Positions 42,650 to 50,719 of a DNA stretch of 64,000 nucleotides are shown piece after piece. Under the pieces are notes generated by a model, which was not told where the DNA came from, did not search any database, and saw only the letters and a program-made list of their open reading frames with translations. The stretch comes from GCA-002050365 sp964237235 (lineage in GTDB: Bacteria > Acidobacteriota > Blastocatellia > Pyrinomonadales > Pyrinomonadaceae): assembly GCA_964237235.1 (NCBI GenBank), contig CAXSGY010000011.1, forward strand, positions 62,001-126,000, given 5' to 3'. Every line of letters starts with the position of its first letter. Within the stretch, counting starts at the first letter, position 1. The translations under genes and the position numbers were made by a program.

Positions 42650-43453
42650 TCAATACGCGAAAGATCGATAAATTTCTTCGCCTTCTGCGCTTTCGAGCGT
42701 TTCGACGATTCGATTAAACCGGAGCATTTTTTGCGATTCGGGCGACAAATTTGCCCATACGCGGCGCGGGATTTTTATTGAAACTTCCGGGCGAAAAAGC
42801 CATTTGCGGCTGTAACCGATGACGACCATCGGGCGCGGCTCAACGGTTTTATTCGGCGTTCCGCGATGCAGCCCGCGCACGTCGCGAATCATCACGTCGC
42901 CGAGTTTCATTTCAACCGCTTCGATTTTAGCCGCGCCCGTTTCGAGCATTTTTAAGCCTTTTTCCTTTGCCAAACAATGCGTTTCGCGCACGACTTCAAA
43001 CGCGCCGTTTTCCGTCGTGACATCAACGAGCGGAAAATTTACCGCCAGTTGAAACGCCGGAGTTTCCGCTTCCGATTCGGGGAAAAGCGGCGGCGCATCG
43101 CGGTGAATTTCCTGATAATCCGAACCTAAAAGCGGCGTGTCGGTGGCCAGCTGGCACATCATGAAGTCCGCGCCGACCAGATTTTCGACAATCGCCAAAA
43201 CGTCCGCGTCGGCAAAAATCGTTTCGTCGGCGAATGTATTTTCAAACGGCAAAGTAACGTAATAACGATTCGCGCCGCGATTTTCAATTTGTCCCTGACT
43301 TTCGATATGCGCCTGCAAAAGCGGCGCGAATTTCTCGCGCCATTCGATTAATTTATCTGCCGGAAATTGTCCGCTCAAAACGCAAAAACCGTCGCGCTTG
43401 ACTTCGTTCGCAAATTGCTCGATCTTCGCTCTATCGTACTTATTCTTTCGCAT
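42650..43453 (-). CDS. Phytanoyl-CoA dioxygenase (PhyH) family oxygenase
   Basis: 267 residues from the ATG at 43453; the frame is open to 43537, but the added residues overlap the permease gene. Fe(II)/2-oxoglutarate fold with the metal triad visible: His117-x-Asp119 (EIHRDAPPLF) and distal His196 (VRGLHRGTPN); an Arg for 2-oxoglutarate is in EPRPM. PhyH-like enzymes hydroxylate small molecules. The substrate here is unknown, but its place 5 bp past the permease gene in a sugar operon hints at a sugar-derived or lipid-linked compound. Confidence 0.85.
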   Translation of the reverse strand: MRKNKYDRAKIEQFANEVKRDGFCVLSGQFPADKLIEWREKFAPLLQAHIESQGQIENRGANRYYVTLPFENTFADETIFADADVLAIVENLVGADFMMCQLATDTPLLGSDYQEIHRDAPPLFPESEAETPAFQLAVNFPLVDVTTENGAFEVVRETHCLAKEKGLKMLETGAAKIEAVEMKLGDVMIRDVRGLHRGTPNKTVEPRPMVVIGYSRKWLFRPEVSIKIPRRVWANLSPESQKMLRFNRIVETLESAEGEEIYRSFAY

Positions 43454-43458
43454 AAAAT

Positions 43459-44454
43459 TTAACGAACCCGCGTCAGGCGGTTTTGCAAAATAACGACGGC
43501 AAGCAAAATTCCCCCGCGCAAAACGAGCTGCCACCACGGGCTGATTTGTCCTTCGAGATTGAAAATGTTGAAAATCACGCCAAGCAGCAGAACGCCGTAA
43601 AGCGTTGAAATCAAACTGCCTTTGCCGCCTGTTAAAAGCGTTCCGCCGACGACGACCGCTGCGATTGCGTCGAGTTCGCGCCCGACTCCTTCGACCGGCG
43701 AACCCGTGTTTAAACGCGAAGCCAGAATCACGCCCGCGAGTCCGGCAAGCAATCCGCTGATCGTATAAACCAGAATAGTGACGCGATTGATATTCAAGCC
43801 CATCAAACGCGCCGCTTCATCGTTGTCGCCGAGCGCGAAAACGTGTCGTCCGAAGCGCGTGTAATTCAAAACAACCCAGAAAACCGCATACGCCAAAATT
43901 AAGATGACAATCGGGACGGGCAAAAATCCGAACAGCTCGCCCTGTCCGAGCCAGGTAAAATCGGTCGCTTCCGCCGGAATCCTGACGTTTTTTTCGTTCG
44001 TCAGCGCGAGCGTCAATCCGCGCGCCGCAATCATCATTCCGAGCGTGACGATAAACGGTTGAATTCTGGCTTTGGCGATAATTACGCCGTTAATCAAACC
44101 GAGAAAAGCGGTCGCGGCGACGGCGGCAATCAGCGCAATAACAATTCCTTTATCGGCGAGAAATGCGGCGATCACACCCGCGAACGCCAGCAGAGAGCCG
44201 ACCGACAAATCAATGCCGCCCGTCAAAATCACAAACGTCATTCCGACGGCGATAATGCCGAGCATCGAATTTTGCCGCAGAACGTTGAGCAGATTTTCCG
44301 GCATTAGAAACGCTTCGTAACGCGCCGTCGCTAAAATGCAGACCAACACGAGCAAAATCAACGCGCCCTGTTTTTGGACAAACGTGCCGAAACGGGCGCG
44401 GAAATCGCGTTCCTGCGTCTGGTTTAATTCGTCTATTGTCGGTGCTTGTTCCAT
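43459..44454 (-). CDS. Sugar ABC transporter permease, YjfF/RbsC-like
   Basis: 331 residues with eight to ten helices. GMTFVILTGGIDLSVGSLLA is the family-defining segment, and ELDAIAAVVVGGTLLTGGKG the conserved coupling region. The pattern (LGIIAVGMTFVIL; GVGRELDAIA; SPWWQLVLRGGILL) resembles E. coli YjfF, one of two permeases of the galactofuranose importer, better than RbsC. It is paired with a different permease at 46518 and with a shared ATPase and binding protein upstream, so the transporter is heterodimeric in the membrane. Confidence 0.9.
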   Translation of the reverse strand: MEQAPTIDELNQTQERDFRARFGTFVQKQGALILLVLVCILATARYEAFLMPENLLNVLRQNSMLGIIAVGMTFVILTGGIDLSVGSLLAFAGVIAAFLADKGIVIALIAAVAATAFLGLINGVIIAKARIQPFIVTLGMMIAARGLTLALTNEKNVRIPAEATDFTWLGQGELFGFLPVPIVILILAYAVFWVVLNYTRFGRHVFALGDNDEAARLMGLNINRVTILVYTISGLLAGLAGVILASRLNTGSPVEGVGRELDAIAAVVVGGTLLTGGKGSLISTLYGVLLLGVIFNIFNLEGQISPWWQLVLRGGILLAVVILQNRLTRVR

Positions 44455-44546
44455 ATTTTATCCCATAACCGCAAGCAATTTTCTAGTGCTTTTTCGTCCG
44501 CGAAGTCTACAAAGGAAATCGAGAAAATAACAACTCTCTTATTCGC

Positions 44547-44610
44547 GTCGTTGCGTGTGATTTGTGGATAGAATTCTTTAAGAAACTGTCCACAAATCAC
44601 ACGCAACGAC
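44547..44610. repeat. 22-bp inverted repeat of CGTGTGATTTG words
   Basis: Left arm 44547-44570 (GTCGTTGCGTGTGATTTGTG...) and right arm 44588-44610 are exact complements over 22 bp with a loop of about 17 nt. Related but less perfect hairpins with the same CGTGTGATT words lie at about 42541-42615, 46398-46490 and 51716-51806, always in gaps of this locus. Confidence 0.85.
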
Positions 44611-44661
44611 ACAAAATAAAGCACGAAATTATTACTGCGGTTGAGAGCAGTTTCTTAATTT

Positions 44662-46191
44662 TTAATTTTGTTCAACTTTCAGCCAATCGAATTTCGCTTT
44701 CGGATTTTCCGTTTTGCCGGCGTAAATAAGCGCGACTCGCGCCTCTTCGATATAACCGGCGGCGATTGATTCGCCTATTTTCGTCCAGTTGCTGCCGTCT
44801 GTTCCGTAAAAAAAATTGTAGGTTTCGCCGTCTTTAACGACCATTTGCAAGTAAACCTGCGAACCGCTGAACGCGGTTTCGCCGTTTGTTCGCTGATTAT
44901 TATTTTCGCGCCGCCAACTATAAACTTTTCCGTTTTCGACGCTGATGCCGACGGCGTTGCCGCGCCAGCTGTAGCCGGAAAGTCCGACGCGCTCGCCGCT
45001 TAATGAAACAAATTTAATCAAAGTGGTTGCCGTATAATTACCCGAAACCGTGCGTTCGGCAACAAGGGCTTCGGGTTCGTTTTCGGATTTGCCGTCTGAA
45101 ATTTTCAAAAAGCCGTTGTCGGTAATTTGCCTTTGCGAATTGTTAAACGGAAATTGCCAAACCGGATCAAGGTACGAATCGGAAAACATATCCGCGAAAA
45201 TTTTTTGAAAATTCTGCGTATAATTTTTGAACGGCGCGGCGGCGGCGGCGGACGCGCCTTTGCCGTCGTTAATCGTCGCCCAGCCGTCCGCAAATTTCAC
45301 TTCGTCGAGCAGAGCCTCGCGCCCGATGTTAAAGCCCTGCGAACCTTTGCGATAAGCGTGATACAGCAGAAAATCGCGGTTGTCGGCACTCGAAACGATG
45401 CTGCCGTGACCCGGACACTGCCACGTTTCGTTGGCGGGCAAAATCGGATTCGCCGGATTTTTTTCCCATTTGCCGAGCAGCGTTTTCGAGCGCGCCACGC
45501 CGAGCGCGTAATTACAGCTGCGCCCGCAGCAGGCGTTTCCGGAATAGAATAAATAAAAATATCCGTTGCGCCGCAGAATATACGCGCCTTCGATTACGCC
45601 GCCTTCCCACGGTTCGGTGTTGCGAAAAAGTTTTGCCGGCTTGCCGAGCAGTTTCGTGCCGCTCTCGTCCAATTCCTGCGCGTAAAGCCAGGTCGGTTGC
45701 CGGCGGTCGTTGCCGTCTTCCTTCCAAATCAAATACGGTTTGCCGTTTTCGTCGCGCGTGAAATCAGGATCGAGCGAGCCGATTTCCTGGCAGACGAGCG
45801 GACCTCTATCGGTATAAATTCCGTCGGGCTTGTCGGCGGTTGCCACGGCGACGCAGAGCGTGCCTTTTTTATTTTTCCCTTCGTCGCGCCGCGCCGTGTA
45901 ATAAACGAAAAATCTGCCTTTGTCCTGCGTAATTTCCGGCGCCCAGAGGTCGCCTTTTGCCCACGCCGGTTTTTGTTTAAAAACCGCGCCGACCGTTTGC
46001 CAGTTAATCAAATCTTTAGAATGCAGAATCGGAAAACCCGGCAGCCAGTCGCCCGTCGTCGCCGTCGCGTAAAAATCATCGCCGACGCGAATAATTGACG
46101 GATCGGGAAAATCGCCCGGAATGACCGGATTTTTGTATATCTGCGCCTGCGCGTTAAAAGCGAAGAAAAGTATCCACAGATAAACACACAT
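44662..46191 (-). CDS. Glycoside hydrolase family 43 enzyme with C-terminal ConA-like domain (1)
   Basis: 509 residues from the ATG at 46191. The frame is open to 46347, but the extra codons are a 7-bp repeat, so I choose 46191, which begins a short signal (CVYLWILFFAFNAQAQ). A five-bladed GH43 propeller (about 20-330) has the three acids Asp30 (FPDPS), Asp141 (SLDPD) and Glu201 (IEGAYI). A beta-sandwich follows (about 340-509), as in GH43_C2-type proteins. The family includes arabinofuranosidases, xylosidases, galactanases and galactofuranosidases; the specificity is not readable. It is interleaved with the sugar ABC transporter genes and is paralogous to the enzyme at 51817. Confidence 0.88.
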   Translation of the reverse strand: MCVYLWILFFAFNAQAQIYKNPVIPGDFPDPSIIRVGDDFYATATTGDWLPGFPILHSKDLINWQTVGAVFKQKPAWAKGDLWAPEITQDKGRFFVYYTARRDEGKNKKGTLCVAVATADKPDGIYTDRGPLVCQEIGSLDPDFTRDENGKPYLIWKEDGNDRRQPTWLYAQELDESGTKLLGKPAKLFRNTEPWEGGVIEGAYILRRNGYFYLFYSGNACCGRSCNYALGVARSKTLLGKWEKNPANPILPANETWQCPGHGSIVSSADNRDFLLYHAYRKGSQGFNIGREALLDEVKFADGWATINDGKGASAAAAAPFKNYTQNFQKIFADMFSDSYLDPVWQFPFNNSQRQITDNGFLKISDGKSENEPEALVAERTVSGNYTATTLIKFVSLSGERVGLSGYSWRGNAVGISVENGKVYSWRRENNNQRTNGETAFSGSQVYLQMVVKDGETYNFFYGTDGSNWTKIGESIAAGYIEEARVALIYAGKTENPKAKFDWLKVEQN

Positions 46192-46210
46192 GGACACAGA
46201 TTTTTTTAAA

Positions 46211-46303
46211 GTTTGAAGTTTGAAATCTGAAATCTGAAATCTGAAATCTACAACTCGAAATTTGAAATTTGAAATCTTAAATCCAAAATTCAAAACCCGA
46301 AAT
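46211..46303. repeat. 7-bp-period repeat fused to the 5' end of the GH43 frame
   Basis: Repeated GAAATCT, GAAATTT and AAAATTC words (7-bp period) lie immediately before the chosen GH43 start, in frame with it. Together with the adjoining ATCTGTGT phrases they extend the open frame by about 50 codons. Start selection by software here is likely to be wrong. Confidence 0.75.
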
Positions 46304-46517
46304 CCTTTTCTGTATCTGTGTGTATCTGTGAAAATTTCTGGTTTCATATCTTTAATTGCTTCTCAAAGGTTGCGTATTTAAAGTTTTACAAGCGTCCTTT
46401 TTTTCGTGTTTTTTCGTGACTATCGCGGACAGCTTCTTAAAAAACCTTTCCACTAATCACACGAAACGACACGAAAAAGAAACACGAAACGACTTAATTT
46501 GGTAATCGCCGAAAATT

Positions 46518-47474
46518 TTAATTCATTTTCGGACGCTGGATGTAAACCGCAAGCAAAATAATCGCCGCTTTGATGACGAGCGAGTATGAAAATTTGATGC
46601 CGTTCATATTAAAGCTCGTCGTGATAATCTGCATTATCAACGCGCCGATAACCGTGCCGATAACCGTCGCGCGTCCGCCCGTGAGAGCCGTGCCGCCGAC
46701 GACCGTCGCCGCAATCGCGTCGAGTTCGATGCCGTCGCCGACCTTCGATGCGTCGGACGCGCCCAAACGCGCCGTGTAAATCAATCCGGCGAGCGCGGCT
46801 AAAAATCCGCTCAACGCATACACCGAAATCTTCGTCCAGTTGACGCGCACGCCCGACAAACGCGCCGCGTTTTCGTTGCCGCCGACGGCGACGATATAGC
46901 GTCCGAAAATTGTCGAGCGTAAAAAGAAAATAGCGAACGCGATTGCCGCGACGAGCAGAATTATTTGAAACGGAATGCCCGCAATTTCGCCTTTGCCGAG
47001 ATACTCAAACGCGTCGTTACTGAATGGAATCAACTGTCCGCCGTTGCTGATGACCTGCGCGATGCCGCGACCGGCAATCAAAACCGCGAGCGTGATAATA
47101 ATCGGCTGAATTTTAAAGCCCGCGATTAACGCTCCGCTTATCGCGCCGACTAATAAACCGACTATTAAACCTGCAATAATCGCCGCGCCCGCGCCGTAGT
47201 CGAGCGAAACAGCCGCGACCGCCGAAGCAATCGCCATCACTGAGCCGACCGACAAATCAATGCCGCCCGTCGCAATCACAAACGTCATTCCGATTGCCAC
47301 CAACATCGTCGGCGTAACCTGTACGAGGATATTTCGGAAATTACCCGCGTCGGCAAAATTCGACGTGAAAATGAGGTTAATGACAAGCAGTAAAATGAGC
47401 GCGGCGAGTGCGCCGTAAGTCGGCGCGTAATCGGCAATTTTGAAGTCTTTATTTTTAACTGTCGCTTCCGCCAT
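46518..47474 (-). CDS. Sugar ABC transporter permease, YtfT/RbsC-like
   Basis: 318 residues, about ten helices. AIGMTFVIATGGIDLSVGSV and ELDAIAATVVGGTALTGGRA are the signature segments. The FKIQPIIITLAVLIAGRGIA and PFSNDAFEYLG stretch aligns in character with E. coli YtfT. It is the second permease of the putative galactofuranose-type importer; genes for a GH43 and a GH5-like enzyme lie on either side, so transporter and enzymes are interleaved. Confidence 0.9.
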   Translation of the reverse strand: MAEATVKNKDFKIADYAPTYGALAALILLLVINLIFTSNFADAGNFRNILVQVTPTMLVAIGMTFVIATGGIDLSVGSVMAIASAVAAVSLDYGAGAAIIAGLIVGLLVGAISGALIAGFKIQPIIITLAVLIAGRGIAQVISNGGQLIPFSNDAFEYLGKGEIAGIPFQIILLVAAIAFAIFFLRSTIFGRYIVAVGGNENAARLSGVRVNWTKISVYALSGFLAALAGLIYTARLGASDASKVGDGIELDAIAATVVGGTALTGGRATVIGTVIGALIMQIITTSFNMNGIKFSYSLVIKAAIILLAVYIQRPKMN

Positions 47475-47540
47475 AAAAATTATTTTTTAACGCCGATGAT
47501 AAATATAATCGTTCAATTTTTAAAGATTAACTTTGTAACA

Positions 47541-47606
47541 GGTGATAGTTGATAACTGATAGATGATAGATTTTATCGTCCGTCATCTTCAATCTTTCAT
47601 CTAGAT
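47541..47606. repeat. 7-bp-word repeat between permease and GH5-like gene
   Basis: TGATAGT/TGATAAC/TGATAGA/TGATAGA words are followed by TCATCTT/CAATCTT/TCATCTA words that partly pair with them. Next to it (47645-47700) is a CATCCGC...CATCTGCGGTTAA phrase ending at the GH5-like stop codon. Confidence 0.6.
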
Positions 47607-47700
47607 CGAATCGTTGCGTATACCTGCCAATGATTATTCGTTTTCAAATCCTTTTCTGCATCCGCTTTTATCCGGCGTTCATCTGCGGTTAATTTCGGCT

Positions 47701-48825
47701 TTAACTTGTCAGCCGTTTAATCAATTCGGTTTCCTCGCGCAAATAAGGCGTTCCGTCAGTGCGGAAAACATCGTGAAACCAAATCCACGGTTGATATTCG
47801 ATATACGGATGCTCCCACGAATCCCAGGGAAAATTCGTCTGCGATTTGCCCTGCACAAAACCCCAGTTGATTGCGCCGACGTTATATTTTTTGGCAACCG
47901 GCAAATCGCCGACGAACGTCGAACCGCGCGGTCGCGCCATATATTCGCTGCAAATAATTGGACGGTTATAACGCTGTAGTTGTTTGATTATTTTCTCGAA
48001 CAGCGCGGCATCGTCATAATTGTGAAAAGTAATGACATCCGACATTTCAAGCTGAATTTTTTCGGTCGCCGTTAATTTATCGTCCGCCGAATAATCGCCT
48101 TTCCAAACGCCCGAAGTGAGCGGCTGTTCGGGATTAACGGAATGCGCCCAGTCAAAAACCTGCGGCAGAAGTTTGTTGACGATTTCGACTTTATTTTTCG
48201 GGTCTTGTTTGGCGTATTCGTTGCCGTTTTGATTGTCCGGTTCGTTCCAGACATCCCACGCGGCGATGCGTCTGTCTTTGGCGAAACTGCCGACAATATC
48301 TTTGACGTATTTTTCCAGCCGCGCATATTCTGCCGGATTTTCCAGAGCCATCGCGCCCGGCGACTGCACCCAGCCGGAGTTGTGAATTCCGGGCATCGGC
48401 GCGCGCTGTTTGCCGATTTTCGGATTCGGGTCCCAGACCGAATCGAAAATTACGAGCATCGGTTTGATGTGGTGTTTCGCGCAAATTTGCAGAAACTGTT
48501 CGAGGCGTTTTTTGAAGCTCGCCTTGTCCTGCTCATACGCCAGATCGTGCAGAAAAACGCGCATCGTGTTCATTCCGATTGACTGCGCCCAGCCGAGTTC
48601 GAGGTCAATTCGTTTCGGGTCGAAAGTGTCGGCTTGCCACATTTCAAGCGGATTAATCGCCGACGCGGGAACGAAATTCGAGCCGACGAGCCAGCCCTGT
48701 TTCGCATACCAATCCTTCGCTTTTTGTTCCGTCCATTTTCCCTGTGCGAAAACGCCCGCCGCGCACAAGACAAAAATGATTGATTGAGCGAAAAGCAGGC
48801 GCGAAATTTTTGATATTTTATTCAT
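47701..48825 (-). CDS. GH5-like (clan GH-A) glycoside hydrolase
   Basis: 374 residues: signal peptide (1-28, ending VFAQ) and a TIM-barrel. The acid/base Glu195 is in WDVWNEPDNQ, and the nucleophile Glu294 in IICSEYMARPRG, at strand ends 4 and 7. The start WLVGSNFVPASAINPLEMW and MRVFLHDLAYEQD is typical of clan-A enzymes annotated as cellulase-like or beta-xylanase-like. Whether it cuts a mannan, galactan or xylan cannot be read; the neighbours favour an exo- or endo-acting enzyme on a galactose/mannose-containing glycan. Confidence 0.85.
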   Translation of the reverse strand: MNKISKISRLLFAQSIIFVLCAAGVFAQGKWTEQKAKDWYAKQGWLVGSNFVPASAINPLEMWQADTFDPKRIDLELGWAQSIGMNTMRVFLHDLAYEQDKASFKKRLEQFLQICAKHHIKPMLVIFDSVWDPNPKIGKQRAPMPGIHNSGWVQSPGAMALENPAEYARLEKYVKDIVGSFAKDRRIAAWDVWNEPDNQNGNEYAKQDPKNKVEIVNKLLPQVFDWAHSVNPEQPLTSGVWKGDYSADDKLTATEKIQLEMSDVITFHNYDDAALFEKIIKQLQRYNRPIICSEYMARPRGSTFVGDLPVAKKYNVGAINWGFVQGKSQTNFPWDSWEHPYIEYQPWIWFHDVFRTDGTPYLREETELIKRLTS

Positions 48826-48930
48826 TTTAATTTTCTATAAATAAATTTTGTAAAATTATTTATAAACCGGATTTTTTTTGTCATCAAAGATGAAGGAGCC
48901 CGAATTTTCTTTGTCATCGAAGATGACTAA

Positions 48931-49080
48931 CAACATAGCGTAGGGTGAAACCCTACGAATATGGTCAAATTCAATCGCTCGCCGAAGGTGAGCAACAATC
49001 AACATTCGGTTTTTCGTCGCTAAAAGTGACGAAAAACCTCGCATCGTCAACGTAGTAGGGTTTCACCCTACGCTATGTTG
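48931..49080. repeat. Element bounded by 26-bp perfect inverted repeats (CGTAGGGTGAAACCCTAC type)
   Basis: CAACATAGCGTAGGGTGAAA plus CCCTAC at 48931-48956 is exactly inverted at 49055-49080. The interior has nested hairpins, including GGTTTTTCGTC-GCTAAAA-GTGACGAAAAACC. Flanks add GTCATCGAAGATGAC-type palindromes (to about 48890) and GTCGCCTTTGGCGAC (to about 49100). The right side runs into the ATPase gene and encodes its last residues and stop codon. Confidence 0.82.
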
Positions 49081-50633
49081 TCAGTCGCCTTTGGCGACGA
49101 AATCCGGTTTTCGCGGGCAGAGTTTCCCTCCGCCATCGCGTTGATAATCGCGTCCTGCGAAATTTCCGATTTGTGCAGTTCGGCGACGAGTTCGCCGTCG
49201 CGCATCACGACGACGCGCGAGCTGCCTTCGACCAATTCCTCGAGTTCGCTTGAAATCATCAATACGCCCAAACCTTCGTTCGCCAGCTCGTTGACGAGCT
49301 TTTGAATTTCGCCTTTCGCGCCGATGTCTATGCCGCGCGTCGGTTCGTCCAACAGCAAAAATTTCGGATTTTTGCAGAGCCACCGCGCCAGCAAAACCTT
49401 CTGCTGATTGCCGCCGGAAAGCTCGCGGATTTTCTGGTCTGCGCTCGACGCTTTGATGCCGAGCCGCTTCATATATTTATCGACAATCGCGTCCTGTTTC
49501 GCGCGGCTCACGATGCCCGCGCTCGTCAATGCCGGAAGAGCAGCCAGCGTCATATTTTCCCTGACCGACCATTCGGGAATGATGCCTTCGGCTTTGCGGT
49601 CTTCGGATAAAAAAGCGATTCCGGCGTTAATCGCGTCGCTCGGCGAACTCAAATTTAAAGGCTTGCCGTCGAGATAAACTTTGCCGCCGTCAACTTTGTC
49701 CGCGCCGAACACAGCGCGGGCGACATCTGTGCGCCCCGAACCTAAAAGTCCAGCCATTCCGAGAATTTCGCGGTGTCCGGCTTGAAGCGAAACGTTTTTC
49801 AAACGCCGTCCGCGATTTAAATTTTCGGTCTTCAAAAGCGGAACCGATTCGTGAGTTTCCCGATGTTCGCCGAACGCCGTCGCGCCTTTTTTCTCCAATT
49901 CTTCGCGCTGTTTGCCGAGCATCATACAAATTAAATCAATGCGTTCGAGTCCCGCCAAATCGCGCGTCCCGACTAATTTGCCGTCGCGCAAAACCGTCAC
50001 TTTGTCGCAGACCGCATACAGTTCGTCGAAGCGGTGCGAGATATAGACAATTGCCGTTCCCTGTTCCTTCAAGCGGCGAATCACCTCGTATAAAATTCCG
50101 ACTTCCTTTTCGGTCAAGCTGCTCGTCGGCTCGTCCAAAACCAGAACTTTTGCGCCCAAAGAAACGCCTCTCGCAATTGCAATCATCTGCCGCAGAGCGA
50201 TATTCAAGCTGCCGAGTTCGGCTTTCGGATTGATGTTCAAACCGAGATTTCGCAGAAGCTCGCCCGCCTCGCGGTTCATTTTCGCCCAATCCACAAAACC
50301 GAATTTGCGCGGCTCGCCCCCCAGATAAATATTTTCGGCGACTGTTCGATACATCAGCAGATTGACTTCCTGATAAACGGCGACGACACCGGCGCGATTC
50401 GCGTCTTCGGGCGAACGAAAATTGACCGGCTGACCTTCGAGAAAAACCTCGCCGCCGTCGCGCAGATACGCGCCGGTCAACACTTTAATCAAAGTAGATT
50501 TCCCCGCGCCGTTTTCGCCGACGAGCGAATGCACTTCGCCTCTTTCAAGCGTCAAATCAACGCCGTCGAGCGCGGCAACGCCGGAAAAAACCTTTCTGAT
50601 ATTCTGCATCCGCAAAAGCGGTTCGTTATTCAT
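49068..50633 (-). CDS. Sugar ABC transporter ATP-binding protein, YtfR/RbsA-like
   Basis: 521 residues with two nucleotide-binding domains. NBD1 has GENGAGKST and LVLDEPTSSL; NBD2 has the degenerate GLLGSGRT and LSGGNQQKVLLARW followed by LLDEPTRGIDIGAKGEI, as in RbsA/MglA/YtfR. VYQEVNLL and ENIYLGGEPRKFGFVDW resemble E. coli YtfR closely. It drives uptake through the two permeases downstream. The final residues (SSPKATDNIA) come from a repeat element that overlaps the 3' end, so the original C-terminus seems to have been replaced. Confidence 0.93.
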   Translation of the reverse strand: MNNEPLLRMQNIRKVFSGVAALDGVDLTLERGEVHSLVGENGAGKSTLIKVLTGAYLRDGGEVFLEGQPVNFRSPEDANRAGVVAVYQEVNLLMYRTVAENIYLGGEPRKFGFVDWAKMNREAGELLRNLGLNINPKAELGSLNIALRQMIAIARGVSLGAKVLVLDEPTSSLTEKEVGILYEVIRRLKEQGTAIVYISHRFDELYAVCDKVTVLRDGKLVGTRDLAGLERIDLICMMLGKQREELEKKGATAFGEHRETHESVPLLKTENLNRGRRLKNVSLQAGHREILGMAGLLGSGRTDVARAVFGADKVDGGKVYLDGKPLNLSSPSDAINAGIAFLSEDRKAEGIIPEWSVRENMTLAALPALTSAGIVSRAKQDAIVDKYMKRLGIKASSADQKIRELSGGNQQKVLLARWLCKNPKFLLLDEPTRGIDIGAKGEIQKLVNELANEGLGVLMISSELEELVEGSSRVVVMRDGELVAELHKSEISQDAIINAMAEGNSARENRISSPKATDNIA

Positions 50634-50642
50634 AAAATGGGG

Positions 50643-50716
50643 ACTGGAAAATGGAAAATGGAAAATGGAAAATGAAACGGTTTTAATTTTCCATTTTTAA
50701 TTTTCCATTTTCCACT
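50643..50716. repeat. Imperfect hairpin of GGAAAAT 7-bp words
   Basis: Four GGAAAAT copies (50645-50675) face TTTTCCATTTTTAATTTTCC-type complements to 50716. It fills the gap between the binding-protein stop and the ATPase start, inside the operon. In this position it may protect or attenuate the message, as is known for repeats after periplasmic binding-protein genes. Confidence 0.8.
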
Positions 50717-50719
50717 GTT

